64,000 nucleotides of DNA from Berberis thunbergii. Its lineage: Eukaryota > Streptophyta > Magnoliopsida > Ranunculales > Berberidaceae. Where the stretch lies: assembly GCA_003290165.1 (NCBI GenBank), contig QNQO01000226.1, positions 868,001-932,000 on the forward strand. Reading direction: 5' to 3'. Under the pieces are notes generated by a model, which was not told the DNA's origin, searched no databases, and was given only the letters and a program-made list of their open reading frames with translations. Position numbers and translations under genes: made by a program. This document shows, piece after piece, positions 11,001-24,549 of this stretch (position 1 is the first letter of the stretch; every line of letters starts with the position of its first letter).

Positions 11001-12709
11001 GGGGCATTCAATCATGTATTTTAATAGATTCTGAAAGATTTTAAAGTCCATTAAAACATAGGGGTATTCAATTAAGGATTTAAAACGATGCAATGAAATC
11101 TAGGGGTATTCAAATATAGATTTTAAATGATTGTTTTATAATCCATTAAAATCATGGGGTATTCAATCATGGATTTTAAACAATACAATGAAATCTAGAG
11201 GTATTCAAACAACAGGGGATTTTAATGGATTTGTTGACTTGATGGACTTTGAAGGATTTATTTGTGAAAGATATAAATATCAAAGTCCTTTCCAAATCCG
11301 ACCTATTACCCTCGAATTTCAATCTCTCTGCTCCCACCAACACTGTGTCTCCATCAACACTGTGTCTTCTTTCTCAGCAGTGGAACCAGGTACGTTTCCA
11401 TCCTTTCTCTCTTTTTTGGGATAAAGCTATCAATCTTCTTTTCTTAAGGGTTCAAACGATCTTCCATTCTTTTCAATCTCTTTCTGTATTTTCTTTGTTA
11501 TTCTCGGCGGCAATAAAGATCGAAACTTTCAGGTAAGACTTGTTGTTGAACGATCGATTTCTATTTCCATTTGTTAGGGTTTAACTTGTTCTATCAATTT
11601 TTGTCTCACTGAACATGTTACTGTTGCAATTTCAAGAAGATATCAAGATAGCTTTACTGTATATTTGGTTTAGAGGGCTCAAGTTTTCCTTTTATTGATC
11701 CCCTTGGTTGATTATTGATTTTTCTTTGTAATGGTAGGATTGATTGTTCTAGATGAGTATAGTTTTCAGATGCCTTTCTGTCTTAGAAACTCTACCCTTA
11801 AATTCATTGCTTGATAGAATGATTTAAGTGTTTAGTGATAATAATAAAAGTTTTTTTTTTTTTTGGGGGTTGATTGGGGAAAATGGTGATTGGTTTTCAT
11901 CTATGAATGGATAGTTTTAGTTATCAGATTTCAGGTATAGGTTTCATTGAAGTGCAATTGCGCACAGAGCACACACCATTGTAATAGATTAGCTTGAGAT
12001 ATCATGCCCTTGATGTGAAATTGGTTTAACTTTCTAACACCATTTTTTTGGGTTAGTTGAGTATGAAATGTCTGTTAGTGAAATTGGTGTTTATGTTTGT
12101 TTTGTACAAGAGGAAATGGTTGTTTGTGGCCTGGTTAGTGTAGAAGTTGCATATGTTAGGTAGGTTTGTAGAGGTGAGATGATTAAGAATTTAATAAACA
12201 TGCTTTGTTATTGCCTTTTCTTTTCAATATTAGTTGAAGATGATTTAGTGGCAACATTCGGTGGTTAGACATGTTCAAGTCTTAATTCAAGTTTTATTTT
12301 GTTATTCAGAGAATTTGCAAATATCCCTATCGACTACCATATAATCAAGCTACAGTTGTCTTCACTGCGTGGCAGTATACTAGTTTTGGAAGAAAAGTTT
12401 CACCAGTTGTCATGTTTTATTGATATTTGAGGGATGTTTTATGATTTGTGTTGATATGGATGACAATGTAGGTGACATTATTTCATAATTTCCTATGATT
12501 AATAGCATATTCATAAGAATTTACAGAAATTTATAAGAATCAATAGAAATCCATAACAATCCTTTATAAAATTCAGAAAATCCAATAATAAAAATCCATT
12601 AAAATCCAGTGGATTCTTTAAACTCCTTTGAAATATTTTAAAATCCATGAGATTTAAAGTCTTTCAGACTCTATTAAAATCCATGATTGAATACCCCCTG
12701 ACTAATTAG
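11001..12709. mobile_element. Non-autonomous Harbinger-like element
   Basis: The left end (GGGGCATTCAATCATGTATTTTAAT from about 11003, quoted in part) is the inverted match of the right end ATGATTGAATACCCCC (about 12692-12707). Several short tandem variants of GGGGTATTCAAT lie in the left 250 bp. The right 290 bp duplicates the end of the neighbouring remnant (10660-10962). A roughly 30-bp piece starting TGTAATAGATTAGC occurs both between the two elements (10964) and inside this one (about 11980), so the locus has been rearranged. No transposase and no clear 3-bp target duplication. Confidence 0.6.
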
Positions 12710-12941
12710 TGATGATTTTCTACACAAACACACACATAACAAATACTTCGTCCCCATATTATAAATGACGAATGGAAAAGATTTCATTGAAGAAGTGTAA
12801 TATATGACAAAGGCTTACTGGAGACTAGTATGATAACATCATAAAGCTAACATGCATGTCATTCCATAAATTGTTGGGAAGATAAGTGATCTCGTTCCTG
12901 ATATTGTCTTAATTTAACATTTTTTGGAAAACACGGTTCTG

Positions 12942-14342
<1,401 letters not shown>

Positions 14343-14403
14343 TGTTTCAGGAAGAAAAGAAAACAGTGGGAAATGTGGTGAAGATGAGAGATCATGCAAT
14401 GGC

Positions 14404-14411
14404 TCTTATAT
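14404..14411 (-). promoter_or_regulatory. TATA box of the cysteine protease gene
   Basis: Reads TATATAAG on the minus strand, about 62-69 bp upstream of the ATG at 14342, which fits a short 5' leader. This supports the ATG at 14342 over any upstream start. Confidence 0.6.
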
Positions 14412-14419
14412 AGAAAAAT

Positions 14420-16023
14420 ATTTGGGGAGTGGCACAATTTACATTAAAATTATGAGCCAACTGCAATGAGATCATGAGATAAGAGAATCTTGTGTGCCCC
14501 TTACCACCAATATTGAATCTGGACTCAATCAACTAGTCTATTGGGTCCATGATTAAACGTCAGCTCACCTGTCCTATTAGCTTTCCAAACCTATTGAACC
14601 TTCTCCATGCATTCATGCAGTTACTTTTGGTTTTGGATATAAATGAACATGGAGGAAGCTTTGATATCTACTCTAGAAGTCTGATCTGGCCCATACCCTT
14701 GTAATTATACAGATATGGGGATCCAACAAACTATACCACCAACCAATATTCAACCACAACAATCCACCCCAACTGAGGAACTCATGAGGATAAGGTGATC
14801 ACAGTTGACTAGTTATGTGGCAGAGAAGAGTTAGCTAGGTTCTTCCTGATGAGTACTTCGTGTCATCGAATAAGTTTGTTAGATAATTTATCAACAGTGA
14901 GATTAATTAAGTCCAAAACTCATGTTGGATCAAACTTATTAGTTTGAAAATATACATCAAAGCTTTATTGATTAGATAAATTTCCTAGCTAGTCAGTTGC
15001 CCGCCAGGGGCTAGAAGTAACCAAAGCAAAGTCAGGGCGCATATCTGTTACTGTTGTGTTTTTCGAAAAGTTATCCCCCTTCTTTTACAATCAGTTCAAA
15101 GTGCCTATAAATTAATCATCTCTTAGTGTTGTGGGATTATTTTGACCGACCCATTCAAACACCTCTCATCCTGGATAAGGTAGAAATATACAGTCATGTT
15201 GATGGCATTATAGATTATACATTACCATCTTTAATTTTTTTCCTGTCAGGATCCGCATGTTTATATCCATGGAAATTTAAATAAATAAACAAACTTTGAA
15301 CTGAAGGTCTTCTCCAACTAGTGCATTGTTATAACAACCTATTCACATTCACACTCGGGTGGGGGTTTTATTAATTGATGAAACGGAAGTAATATTATGC
15401 TACTATCCATTTTGATCGAGAGCTATTATATAATATAGATTAATGAGAAATTTTCAATATGGGAACTGGAACACCTCTATCCAATTTGAAGAGCCTAACC
15501 AAATTTACAGTTACCATACATCAGCCCAATAATAGGTTAAGAAGTTGAGAGTTGTTTTTCTTTATTTATTTTCATTTAGTTGTGTTTCGTGTAAGTGGTT
15601 TATATTCATGAATTGTGATATGAATTGATTTGAAGACAAGTTTTCATTATGCTATAATTCATTCGAAATTTGTTGAAAACGTCAAATTATGGCTTCAATA
15701 AACTTCAAATTACGGATTCAACTTGAAGAGCATTAGAGTTTGTTAAGCTAGGGTTCGAATAACATTTAAACCTTAATTGGATTATTTCAACATGTTTTGA
15801 ATGATTCATTATGAAATGAAGGCATGTCTTCGATGATATTCGCCTTATATTTGATTTTCTTGAGTTATATGAGCTTATTAGTGTACAAAATGATATTGAT
15901 ATCATCGTCTCCTTCTCCAAGCTTAGCATATATGTTACGCTTAGGTGGGTATTTGGGGTTATGTTATAAGATGATTGATAGCTATTGATGTAGTTGATTT
16001 CCACTCCCTGCTTTACCTTGATC
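14420..16023. other. Intergenic, no recognisable gene
   Basis: AT-rich upstream region of the protease, then sequence flanking the minus-strand LTR. Short frames (for example 15705-16004, -) match no family I know. Confidence 0.5.
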
Positions 16024-16660
16024 TGCTGACCTGCACAAGGAACGCACGTGAGTCACAAACCACCGTTGTGGTGGCCGATGACACTTCGATGCTAAAATCA
16101 GACAGAGAACTGAGGAATGCGTAATGTTGTAAACAGAAAATTTGTAGTGTACCTTAGCTTACCAACCTTATGTCTTATTTATAATGCTGGAGTCCTGGTT
16201 CAACCAGGCCATCGATGGCATAGTTCAGGGAAGAAGATCTTCGTGGAGATCCTTGTCTAATTAGGAGTTGTGTTGTGAAGGAAAGTTTCTTTGTTAGACT
16301 TGTGCTCTTAGATACGCGGGAGAGAGTTCCCAATCAGAGTGTTGTCCATAGTTAAAAGTTTTCATGTGCGACGTATACTCTAGTATTTATTTTCTAGTTG
16401 GAAACAAAGTGTTGTCTTGCATGTCCGAAGCCGATCCCCGATATCCTTGCCTTAATAGGGCTTATGGGTATTGGAGATAGCTGTGAGATGTGTGGGCTTC
16501 GCAGGTTGTAATGATTTAGATCCGTCTGGCAGACTGCGCTGTGCGGGCTTGAAGCCACTTGGGCCGAATCAGTGTTGGGCTAACGCTTAGGCCTGTTATT
16601 TCTTAAGATCATCATGACACATGTACGGTGTAGAAGAGATGGTGTTTCAGTGTATCATCA
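16024..16660 (-). repeat. 3' LTR of a Tat-type gypsy remnant
   Basis: On the minus strand it starts TGATGATACACTG (16660) and ends TCAGCA (16024). It carries a TATA-like TATAAATA (16176-16183) and, near its 3' end, the block GCATCGAAGTGTCATCGGCC followed by CCACAACGGTGG. That block is typical of the LTR 3' region in this lineage and is also seen in the LTRs at 3871, 36769 and 56596. A purine tract (GAGGGGACTACT on the minus strand, 16661-16676) lies just outside, marking this as a 3' LTR. Confidence 0.7.
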
Positions 16661-16989
16661 AGTAGTCCCCTCGAGTTAGTGGGTCATCGTATCGGTTCAC
16701 TAAGTCACTTCTTGAAAAGATATGTCGCTCATGATGATTGAGTATGAACCGTTAATTGAGCGTCGCGCTTCATTAATTAAGCGTGCGTCGGTTCAACGGA
16801 GAAGAGGCAGGAAAACCAATCCCTATTTAGATTTCCCTTTCTGCAAAAATTGAGCCAATGGCATGACAGCTCAACAGTTGGAGCTTGGCGGATGGTACCA
16901 CTTGGTCTTGGGTTCTAACCCAGCTTGCAGCATCTTTATCAGTTTATGGTGTGTTGACCAATTCTGGTCTTTAATGGGTTTTGGGATCC

Positions 16990-16997
16990 TATAAAAA
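16990..16997 (+). promoter_or_regulatory. TATA box for the antisense ORF
   Basis: TATAAAAA about 104 bp upstream of the ATG at 17101, between the PPT of the element and the ORF. It suggests the antisense ORF has its own promoter, reading against the LTR. Confidence 0.5.
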
Positions 16998-17100
16998 CCA
17001 TGCTCGCCTTCCAAATTTTTTTTTTGATTTTTCCATTTCTTCGCTTTTAGAGACTCCGTTCTATTCGTCTTTTGATTGAAAGTTTATTTACTTTTTTTTC

Positions 17101-17541
17101 ATGGCTCACCAAAACCACCTTGACAATGAGTTTCTTGCCAAGGGCCTCCAGTTCTTTGAAGATAGGTCGGCTTCCAAATCGAGTTTCGCTGATATCCGAA
17201 AGACATTCAGGGTTCCTGGAGACCTTCCATTCTATACATTGAATGATGATCAGACGCTGATGTTTCCTCTAAAAAGCTTGGTCTGTTTGCACTGCGAGAT
17301 GCTTCAAACTGGAGTCCATTTTTCTGTGTTTGACGAGATTTGGGGCTTTCTAGAGTTTCTTGGAATCCCATCTGCCCAATTGGTACCGAATGGTTACATG
17401 ATTATCCTTCACATATTGATCAAGGCGAATGATGTTGATGTCCGCGTGACTCCGAGGGTGATCCAGTTGTTGACTTCCCGTCGGCTTAATGATCATGCCA
17501 TTTGTAAGACGGCTGAAACTCTTTTGCTTATCAGAATATGA
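17101..17541 (+). pseudogene. Tat-element antisense ORF product, N-terminal part
   Basis: 146 codons starting MAHQNHLDNEFLAKG. Residues about 40-115 contain FRVPGDLPFY, a HCEMLQTGVHFSVFDEIWGF helix and LGIPSAQLVPNGYM. This is the same domain as at 3140-3490 (-) and resembles the plant 'putative gypsy-type transposase' family. It is antisense to the element whose 3' LTR is at 16024-16660. It stops after about 147 codons, whereas intact versions are much longer with coiled coils, so it is truncated or continues past an intron I could not place. Function unknown; the name transposase is historical. Confidence 0.65.
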
Positions 17542-18060
17542 AATTGTTTCCTTTCTTCTACCTTTAAGCTGAAACCAAGAGCCTGTACTTATAGGCTGAA
17601 ATAAAGAGACGTTGGATAAAAAACGTGGCCTATTAAGTGAAAGAAAATTGCGGATCATGTGGGTTGATGGAGAGAAGACTGGGTCTCCTCTGACTAAGTC
17701 TTGTTCTCTAGAGAAAATAAAAGATTTTTATTTTTATTTTATTTTCAAATAAAATTTCAGTAAAAAGAATACCATCTCATTCGACCATGCGGCGGCGCGC
17801 GTGTGGAGTGGACCTACATTGGTCTATTTCCTCCATCCTCTACAAAAGTGGGTACCCCTTGGGGTCCAAACCCAAGTTTAAAAAACTATCCTTATTAACT
17901 CCTCCAAAGTTAGTTACGTAAAGGATATGAGACTATACAATGTCGAGAGAGATTGTAAGCTAAAAACGATTTTCCTTTTTTTTTTTTAATTCATTCTCAT
18001 GTTCCAACAATATCTTCCAACATGAAGAAGCCAAGATGGAAGAAGGGGAAGGGACGACCG
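17542..18060. other. No recognisable gene
   Basis: Probably the tail of the Tat remnant and its flank. A T-rich run lies at about 17975-17988. Confidence 0.4.
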
Positions 18061-18081
18061 ATGGTGGAGAGAATTGGGGGT

Positions 18082-18204
18082 TGAGGAGAGATCCCAGATA
18101 CGGAGATTGGCGTCCCATGAGCTGTAGAGATTGAACTGGCTGTCGGAGGAAAGGACGACGTCCTGGACGAAGTGAAAGTGGCCGGTGAGACGGCGATGGG
18201 GGAC
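18082..18204 (-). pseudogene. RACK1: RACK1 (WD40) pseudogene fragment
   Basis: The minus-strand frame reads [20 protein letters not shown], then a block ending [14 protein letters not shown]. This is the second WD40 blade of RACK1, the 40S-associated scaffold, including the RRLTGH-x-H-F-V-x-D-V-V-L-S-S-D signature. Upstream in the same frame is a stop, and downstream the match is lost within a few codons. Only about 41 codons survive with no other blades nearby, so this is a decayed fragment. Confidence 0.7.
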
Positions 18205-18946
18205 GGAAAGGCTAACGAGGCCTGAAAATCTCCTTCAATGGCAAGAGCACTTGCAAGTTGTGAATAGAAATTACAACACCATAACTTCACCGCAAACCTT
18301 CAAATTACCACACTAGTAAACCCCAATTCAGAAATCCCAAAAACCAAACAACCCATCAACAAATAAACAAAAAAAAGACGAAACCAACCCATCTCCGGAA
18401 GATGAAGCAAGCTCAAAAGCCTTGTAGATGATCTGCTTCTGAGGAATAAGAGCACCAACAAGGTTGTAACACTGGCTGAGGGACTATAAGTTCTGCATTT
18501 GAGGTCGAAGCAAAAAGGGATGGACTTGAGAAGCAATTGGGATCTCTCAAGATGTGATTTTGCGTGATTTACTTTGTGGGTGTGTTTCAATAGAAGTGTA
18601 TCAATGCGCAATCGAGTCGAGTCTTTGACTTCGATTATGGGAAGAAAGGAGACTTGGCTTTGACAAATTACTTCCAAACATTTAATTGCTTTGACTATTT
18701 CGCCTTTCTTCGTGGAAATTTGCAAGTCTCCAGAGTCCCTCACTCAACGTTTCCATTAATGAGTGGGTTTTGCCCGTCTTCGATTATGGGTTCTTTTTCT
18801 TCCCTCTCTGTGTTCAACCTTTTCTGCCCATAGTTCTTCTATTCGGTTGAAAGGCTTCTTGCAGTTGTATTTCTCCCCCTTAATGTGTTGTTTACCAGAT
18901 GAAGAAGAGTGAGATGAAGATGAGTAAGAACGGGGATGGAGACGAG
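18205..18946. other. No recognisable gene
   Basis: Flank of the copia element. A 147-codon minus-strand frame (18300-18743) has no recognisable domain. Confidence 0.4.
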
Positions 18947-19130
18947 TGTCGGAGTTAGTTAGGCAAAGTCTGTTGTAGTCTCTAGTTAGACAAAGTCTAT
19001 TGTAAATATTGGTTTTGACATGTACATTAGAGAATTCATTCAATACACATAAATCTCTCAATCATGTTTTCTCCTCTCATTTTCTCTGTTTCTATTGTGT
19101 CATTTTCATTTCTCTGTTTGTAACTTTTCA
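18947..19130 (+). repeat. 5' LTR of the copia element
   Basis: 184 bp; about 40 bp shorter than the 3' LTR, lacking part of the duplicated AAGTCTGTAGTCTG block and a short stretch before ATTCATTCAATACACA. Confidence 0.9.
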
Positions 19131-19142
19131 TGGTATCAGAGC
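19131..19142 (+). other. Primer binding site (tRNA-iMet)
   Basis: TGGTATCAGAGC immediately abuts the 5' LTR end. Confidence 0.9.
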
Positions 19143-19506
19143 TCATTAATGCTATGCTCCAACTCATCAATCCGACTTCCCATATCGTCTATCTTTGAAA
19201 CAATAGATTTAGACATTTGCTGGAACCTGGATTGCATTTGCTGAAGAAGTTTTTTTTTCAAAAATGGTCATATCTGCAGAGTGCTTTGCTTTGAATCCTC
19301 ATAATCATGTCCATCCATTTTTTGTGATCTCTTCTTTATCAGAGCATCCTTGAGATCAGTCTCTTTGATTGTTTTTCATTTTGTGTAAAATTTGATTTCT
19401 CTATATTTGGTTTCTTTAACCACAGATCATCTGAGATTTTCTTTCTTGATCATTAAGAGTGAGCACATAAGGTGTTTGAAGAAAATCCTCTGAATACTCT
19501 TGAGAC

Positions 19507-22500
19507 ATGGCTGGACCAGATAGTTCAGATCCTTATTACCTTCATCCATCTGATCATCCAGGGATGATATTGGTGTCCAAAGAATTTACTGGTAAGAGTT
19601 TTGCTTCATGGTGAAGAGGGATGTTGATTGCTTTATCAGCCAAAAATAAGTTTGGTTTCATTGATGGAACATACAAGAAGCCTGCAGAAACTTCAGCAGA
19701 TTTCTCTAAGTGGCGAAGATGCAATGACATGATAATTTCTTGGATCCTTAACGTTCTTGAGAAAGATATTGCTGAAAGTGTGATATATGTGGATTCAGCC
19801 CAAGATGTGTGGAAGAAATTGAATGATAGATATGGTCAAGCAAATGGACCTAAGCTGTTTCAATTGCAGAAAGAAATGTGCTCGATCTCTCAAGGTTCAA
19901 GTGATATTGCTGGTTATTTCACATCTTTAAAAAGACATTGGGACGAGTTGAATTCTATCATCTCCTTGCCAATGTGCACATGTAATGCCTCTGCAACTCT
20001 AGCTAATTATGAGCAAGATCAGAAATTGATGCAGTTCTTGATGGGTCTGAATGAGGAATACAAGACCATCAGAGGGAACCTCTTGATGCTTGAGCCTTTA
20101 CCAACAGTTGCTCAGGCATATTCCATCTTACTTCAGGAGGAGAAACAAAGAGAAGTCTCTGCTACAAGTAAATTTCTAGCTGATTCTGCTTCTTTCAATG
20201 CAAATAGTTACAAAGGGGGTCAGCAGCAACATAAACCTCAATACAATTTCAAGATGGAAAGGAATGATTCAAAGAGAACTAATCTGTCTTGCAAGTATTG
20301 TAAGAAACCAGGACACACTTATGAGCAATGTTACAAGTTGTTAAACAAAGAGAAGTCTAAAAGGATTGCTGCTAATGTTCAAATTGTGACATCTGATGGT
20401 GGACAGAACAAGCTGCAGAACTCAGTTCGTGTATTGCCTGGATTCACGCAGGATCAATGTAACCAGTTAATGTTTTTGTTGAGCAACAAGCAGAATGATA
20501 AGATTGACACTGAAACTGCTGGTGTGGCTTCGAGGAACTTTGCAGGTAACCTTACTAGTACTTCCATAAATTCTGAATGTTTAGCTACTTGTTTCAGTTG
20601 CAATTCACCTTCCTCTTTCAAAACCTGGATCATTGACAGTGGTGCCTCGGACCACATGTGTCATGACTTGAGTCTTTTCTTGCACACTTCCACCCTTGAT
20701 TCACCATATGTGATTACTTTACCTAATGGCATGCAATTTAAAGTGTCTTTAATTGGATCTGTTAGAGTCCTCCCACAGATCATTCTTGAAAATGTGTTAT
20801 ATGTCCCTCATTTTCACTATAATCTGTTGTCCATTCATAAACTGATTGCTCAGTTCAACTGTCAAGTCACTTTCACCAACCATTCTTTCTTTGTGCAGGG
20901 CCCTTCAATGAAGAGGCATGTGGTTCTTGGTGAAACAAGAGCAGGACTTACTTGTTACATGTTGCTCTTACTGTGCCTGATATTTCCAGTTCTGATTTCC
21001 TTTCTGTTTCCTCTGTAGCATCAGAAATTTTACATGATGATTCTATATCTTGTAATGTCAATTCATGTCATCCCATAGTACTTTGGCATAATCAACTTGG
21101 TCATTTGCCATTTAATAAAATCAAAGATTTACCTATATTTCCTAATGATGTGTGTCCTAAGAATATGACATTTTCTGCTCCTTGTGATGTGTGTCCAAAA
21201 GCTAGGCAACATAGACTTCCTTTTCCTCACAGCCATATACATACCTCAACTATTTTTGACCTTGTTCACCTTGACATATGGGAACCCTATCATGTGAGGA
21301 CTTAATTACAATGGTTTTGCTTACTTTCTTACTATAGTAGATGACTATAGCAGATGTACATGGACACATCTTTTGAGTGGCAAAAGTAATGCCCTGGATC
21401 TTATAAAATCTTTTCTCAACATGGTTGAAACCCAATTTCAAAAGAAGGTCAAAGCTTTTCGTTCAGACAATGCTCTTGAACTAGGATTAAGCAAAGAGGC
21501 TACTGCCCTATTTCTTTCAAAAGGAATCATTCATCAAACTAGTTACACTGACACACCTCAACAAAATGGCATTGTTGAACGGAAACACAAACATCTATTG
21601 GAGACCTCCTGAGCCATTTTATTTCAATCCAGCTTTCCAATCAAATATTGGGGTGAATGTGTGCTCACAACTACCTACCTCATCAATAAGTTTCCTTCCA
21701 AGGTTTAAAATGGTTCTACTCCACATGAAGTCATGTTTGGTATGTCACCTTCTTATGAAAATTTGAGGAGTTTTGGTTGTTTGTGTTATGTATCCACTCT
21801 TAAGAGGGGAAGAGACAAATTTCAACCCAGGGCATCTCCTTGTGTGTTCCTAGGTTATCCTTTTGGTAAAAAGGCCTACAAACTTTTGAACCTTGAAACC
21901 AAGCAAATAGTTATTTCTAGAGATGTAACCTTCTTTGAACACATTTTTCCCTATAAACAATCTACCAATCCCATTTATTCTGCTCCCTTATTTCCCTCTC
22001 CTTCATATCCTGCGGATGTTGACACTTCATCTACTACAAACCCCACTCCTAGCCATCCTGTTGGTGTTGATATTTTACCTACTACTGATTTCACTTATTC
22101 ACCTAATACAGACCTCATTTCTGCTCAACCAACACAGCACAGTCCACTATATTTACCTCAGTCCTCACCTCAACCAATTCAGTCAGACCATAGAAGATAT
22201 TCCCGGGTTCACAATCCTCCTTCTTATTTGAAGGATTATGTTTGTCATAATGCTTGCAGCTGTCCTGCTAGTGCTACTGAGTCCTTTTGTTTTCATTCAA
22301 TCACTTTAAATGACAATTCATTACACTCATTTTGTTTCTCTTCTTTTTCTCCACAAAATCGATTTTTTTAAGTGCAATTGAACATGTTTCTGAACCTTTC
22401 ACATATGAGGAGGCTGCTAGTCTGCCTGTTTGGCAAGAGGCCATGAGCAAAGAATTTGATGCTCTGCATGCTAATCACACCTGGGAACTCACTGCTTTGC

Positions 22501-23880
22501 CTCATGGTAAGAAACCAATTCGTTCCAAGTGGGTATATAAGGTGAAACACAAAGCTGATGGTACTATTGAAAGATGTAAGGCTCGTTTGATGATAATGGG
22601 GAACACTCAAAGAGAAGGGATTGATTATCATGAAACTTTCTCCCCAGTTGTGAAGCTTACAACAATAAGAGCCTTGTTAGTAGTTGCAGTCAAGAAACAG
22701 TGGCCATTGCATCAATTAGATGTTAATAATGCCTTCTTACATGGGGATTTAGATGAAGATATTTACATGACCCCACCTAAAGGGCTAGTTCTTACTCAAC
22801 CAGGACTTGTTTGCAACCTCAAGAAGTCTCTATATGGCCTCAAACAAGCCTCTAGACAGTGGTATGCGAAGTTAGCTGATACTTTGCGATTGGAGGGGTA
22901 CCAAAGCTCTAAAAATGACTACTCTTTGTTTGTAAAGAGAATGGGAACTTCTATTGTGTTTGTGGTTGTTTATGTAGATGACATTATAGTCACAGGGAAT
23001 GAAGTCACTGAGATTATACACTTGAAACAAGTGCTGGACAAATCATTCAAGATCAAAGACCTTGGGGATTTACATTACTTCCTTGGTCTCAAGATTCTTA
23101 GATAACACAATGGGATTATTCTCACTCAGCAGAAATTTGCCAAGGACTTACTTTCTGATTTCAATTGTTCCAAGATGTCTCCCACCTCTACTCCCATGTC
23201 TGGACAAGTCTGACTCAAACTTGGTGAGGGTGATCCCATCACTGATCCCAGTATATACAGAAGATTGGTTGGCAAATTAAACTATTTGACACACACTAGA
23301 CCTGATTTGGATTTTGTTGTCCAACACCTAAGCCAATTTATGCAGGATCCTCGCGTTCCACATTATGAGGCAGCGATGCATACTCTTCAATGTATCAAAA
23401 CCAATCCCAACCATGGTCTTTTCTTCAATACCAGTACTTCATATGCTTTGCAGGCTTTTTGCGATTCAGATTGGGATGCCTGCCCTAGCTCTAGGAGATC
23501 CATCAGTGGTTATTTCATTACTTTAGGAGGTTCTCCAATCTTTTGGAAATCTAAGAAACAAGTTACTGTTGCGCTCTCTTCAGCTGAAGCAAAGTATTAG
23601 CTGAATTATCTGTGGCATCCATTACTCATGTTCCCTTGAAGTGTGACAGTTTATCAGCTATCTATATTTCTCGCAACCCAGTGTTTCATGAGCGCACGAA
23701 ACACATCAAATTAGATTGTCATTTTGTGCGGGAGAAACTGCAAGATGGTTTGATCAGTCTTTCATATCAACCTACAAAAGAGCAGCTCGCAGATATGTTC
23801 ACAAAGAATTTAAACCCCCAAGCAACATCATTACTTAGTTGGCCGTTGGGGGTGTCCAATTCTCTCCACCCTCCAACTTG
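19507..23880 (+). pseudogene. Copia gag-pol polyprotein, interrupted
   Basis: Starts ATGGCTGGACCAGATAG at 19507; a TGA appears at codon 36 (SW-stop-RGML), consistent with CGA to TGA. Then follow gag; a CCHC knuckle (CKYCKKPGHTYEQC, about 20290); protease WIIDSGASDHMC (about 20628); GAG-pre-integrase (LWHNQLGHLP, after a frameshift near 20960); integrase with VDDYSRCTW, FRSDNALE and TPQQNGIVERKH (21330-21600); more stops near 21305, 21610 and 21710; RT with QLDVNNAFLHGDL and the intact YVDDIIV (about 22970); and RNase H with [19 protein letters not shown] and LSSAEAKY (23450-23600), ending near 23880. At least six frame breaks make it non-autonomous. Confidence 0.93.
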
Positions 23881-23888
23881 AGGGGGGA

Positions 23889-24116
23889 TGTTGGAGTTAG
23901 TCAGGCAAAGTCTGTAGTCTGGAGTTAGTTAGGAAAAGTCTGTAGTCTGTAGTTAAGCAAAGTATGTTGTAAATATTGGTTTTGACATGTATTTAAAGGC
24001 TTGTACGGAACATCAGATAATTCATTCAATACACATAAATTTCTCTATCATGTTTTCTCCTCTCATTTTTTCTATTTCTATTGTGTCATTTTCATTTATC
24101 TATTTGTAACTTTTCA
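23889..24116 (+). repeat. 3' LTR of the copia element
   Basis: 228 bp, preceded by the PPT. Contains three imperfect copies of a GTTAG-x-x-A(A/G)GCAAAGTCTGTAG-like unit in its first 80 bp. Confidence 0.9.
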
Positions 24117-24549
24117 AGGAGGAGGAGATTGGAGGGAGCAGACGAGGAGGGGAGATGCATCCGGAGTCCGGTAGAGACAGTGGTTGGCGGGGAGGGAGGC
24201 GGTGGAGAATAAGGGAATGGAGAGGGAGAGGGGCTTGCGATCAGAATGAGAGAAAGAGGGATGGGGACGGGAATTGAGTTGAATGTTGTTGTTGGGCTTT
24301 GGTTAGGATTTGAATTGAATAAGGTTTGGGTTGGGCTTTGGTTAGGTTTTGGGTTGGACTTTGTAAATGATATAGTAACCGGGATGGACAGAACAGTTCG
24401 GGACAAAAATTGTCAAAACCTGTTTCGGACTGGTTGGAACCGAGACCGGGATAAAAATAGCAGGAAGCGATTTATCCTGATTTGAACCGGTTCTAAACCA
24501 TACCAGTCCGAGTCAGACTGGGTTGGTCCGAGGATCTTGCCAACCCCTA
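24117..24549. other. Possible hAT-type right end
   Basis: No gene. The segment ends CTTGCCAACCCCTA (24536-24549), which resembles the hAT-type terminus also seen at 26166 and 38083. I could not find its left partner. Confidence 0.35.

Larger units (their letters stand above)
18947..24116 (+). mobile_element. Ty1/copia retrotransposon, 5.17 kb, decayed
   Basis: LTRs at 18947-19130 and 23889-24116 both run from TGT(T/C)GGAGTTAGT to TTTTCA. A TGGTATCAGAGC primer site for initiator tRNA-Met (19131-19142) follows the 5' LTR, and a PPT (TTGAGGGGGGA) precedes the 3' LTR. Flanks ACGAG (18942-18946) and AGGAG (24117-24121) look like a 5-bp duplication with one mismatch. Domain order gag-PR-INT-RT-RH is that of copia. 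LTRs differ in length (184 and 228 bp) because of short duplications and deletions. Confidence 0.95.
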
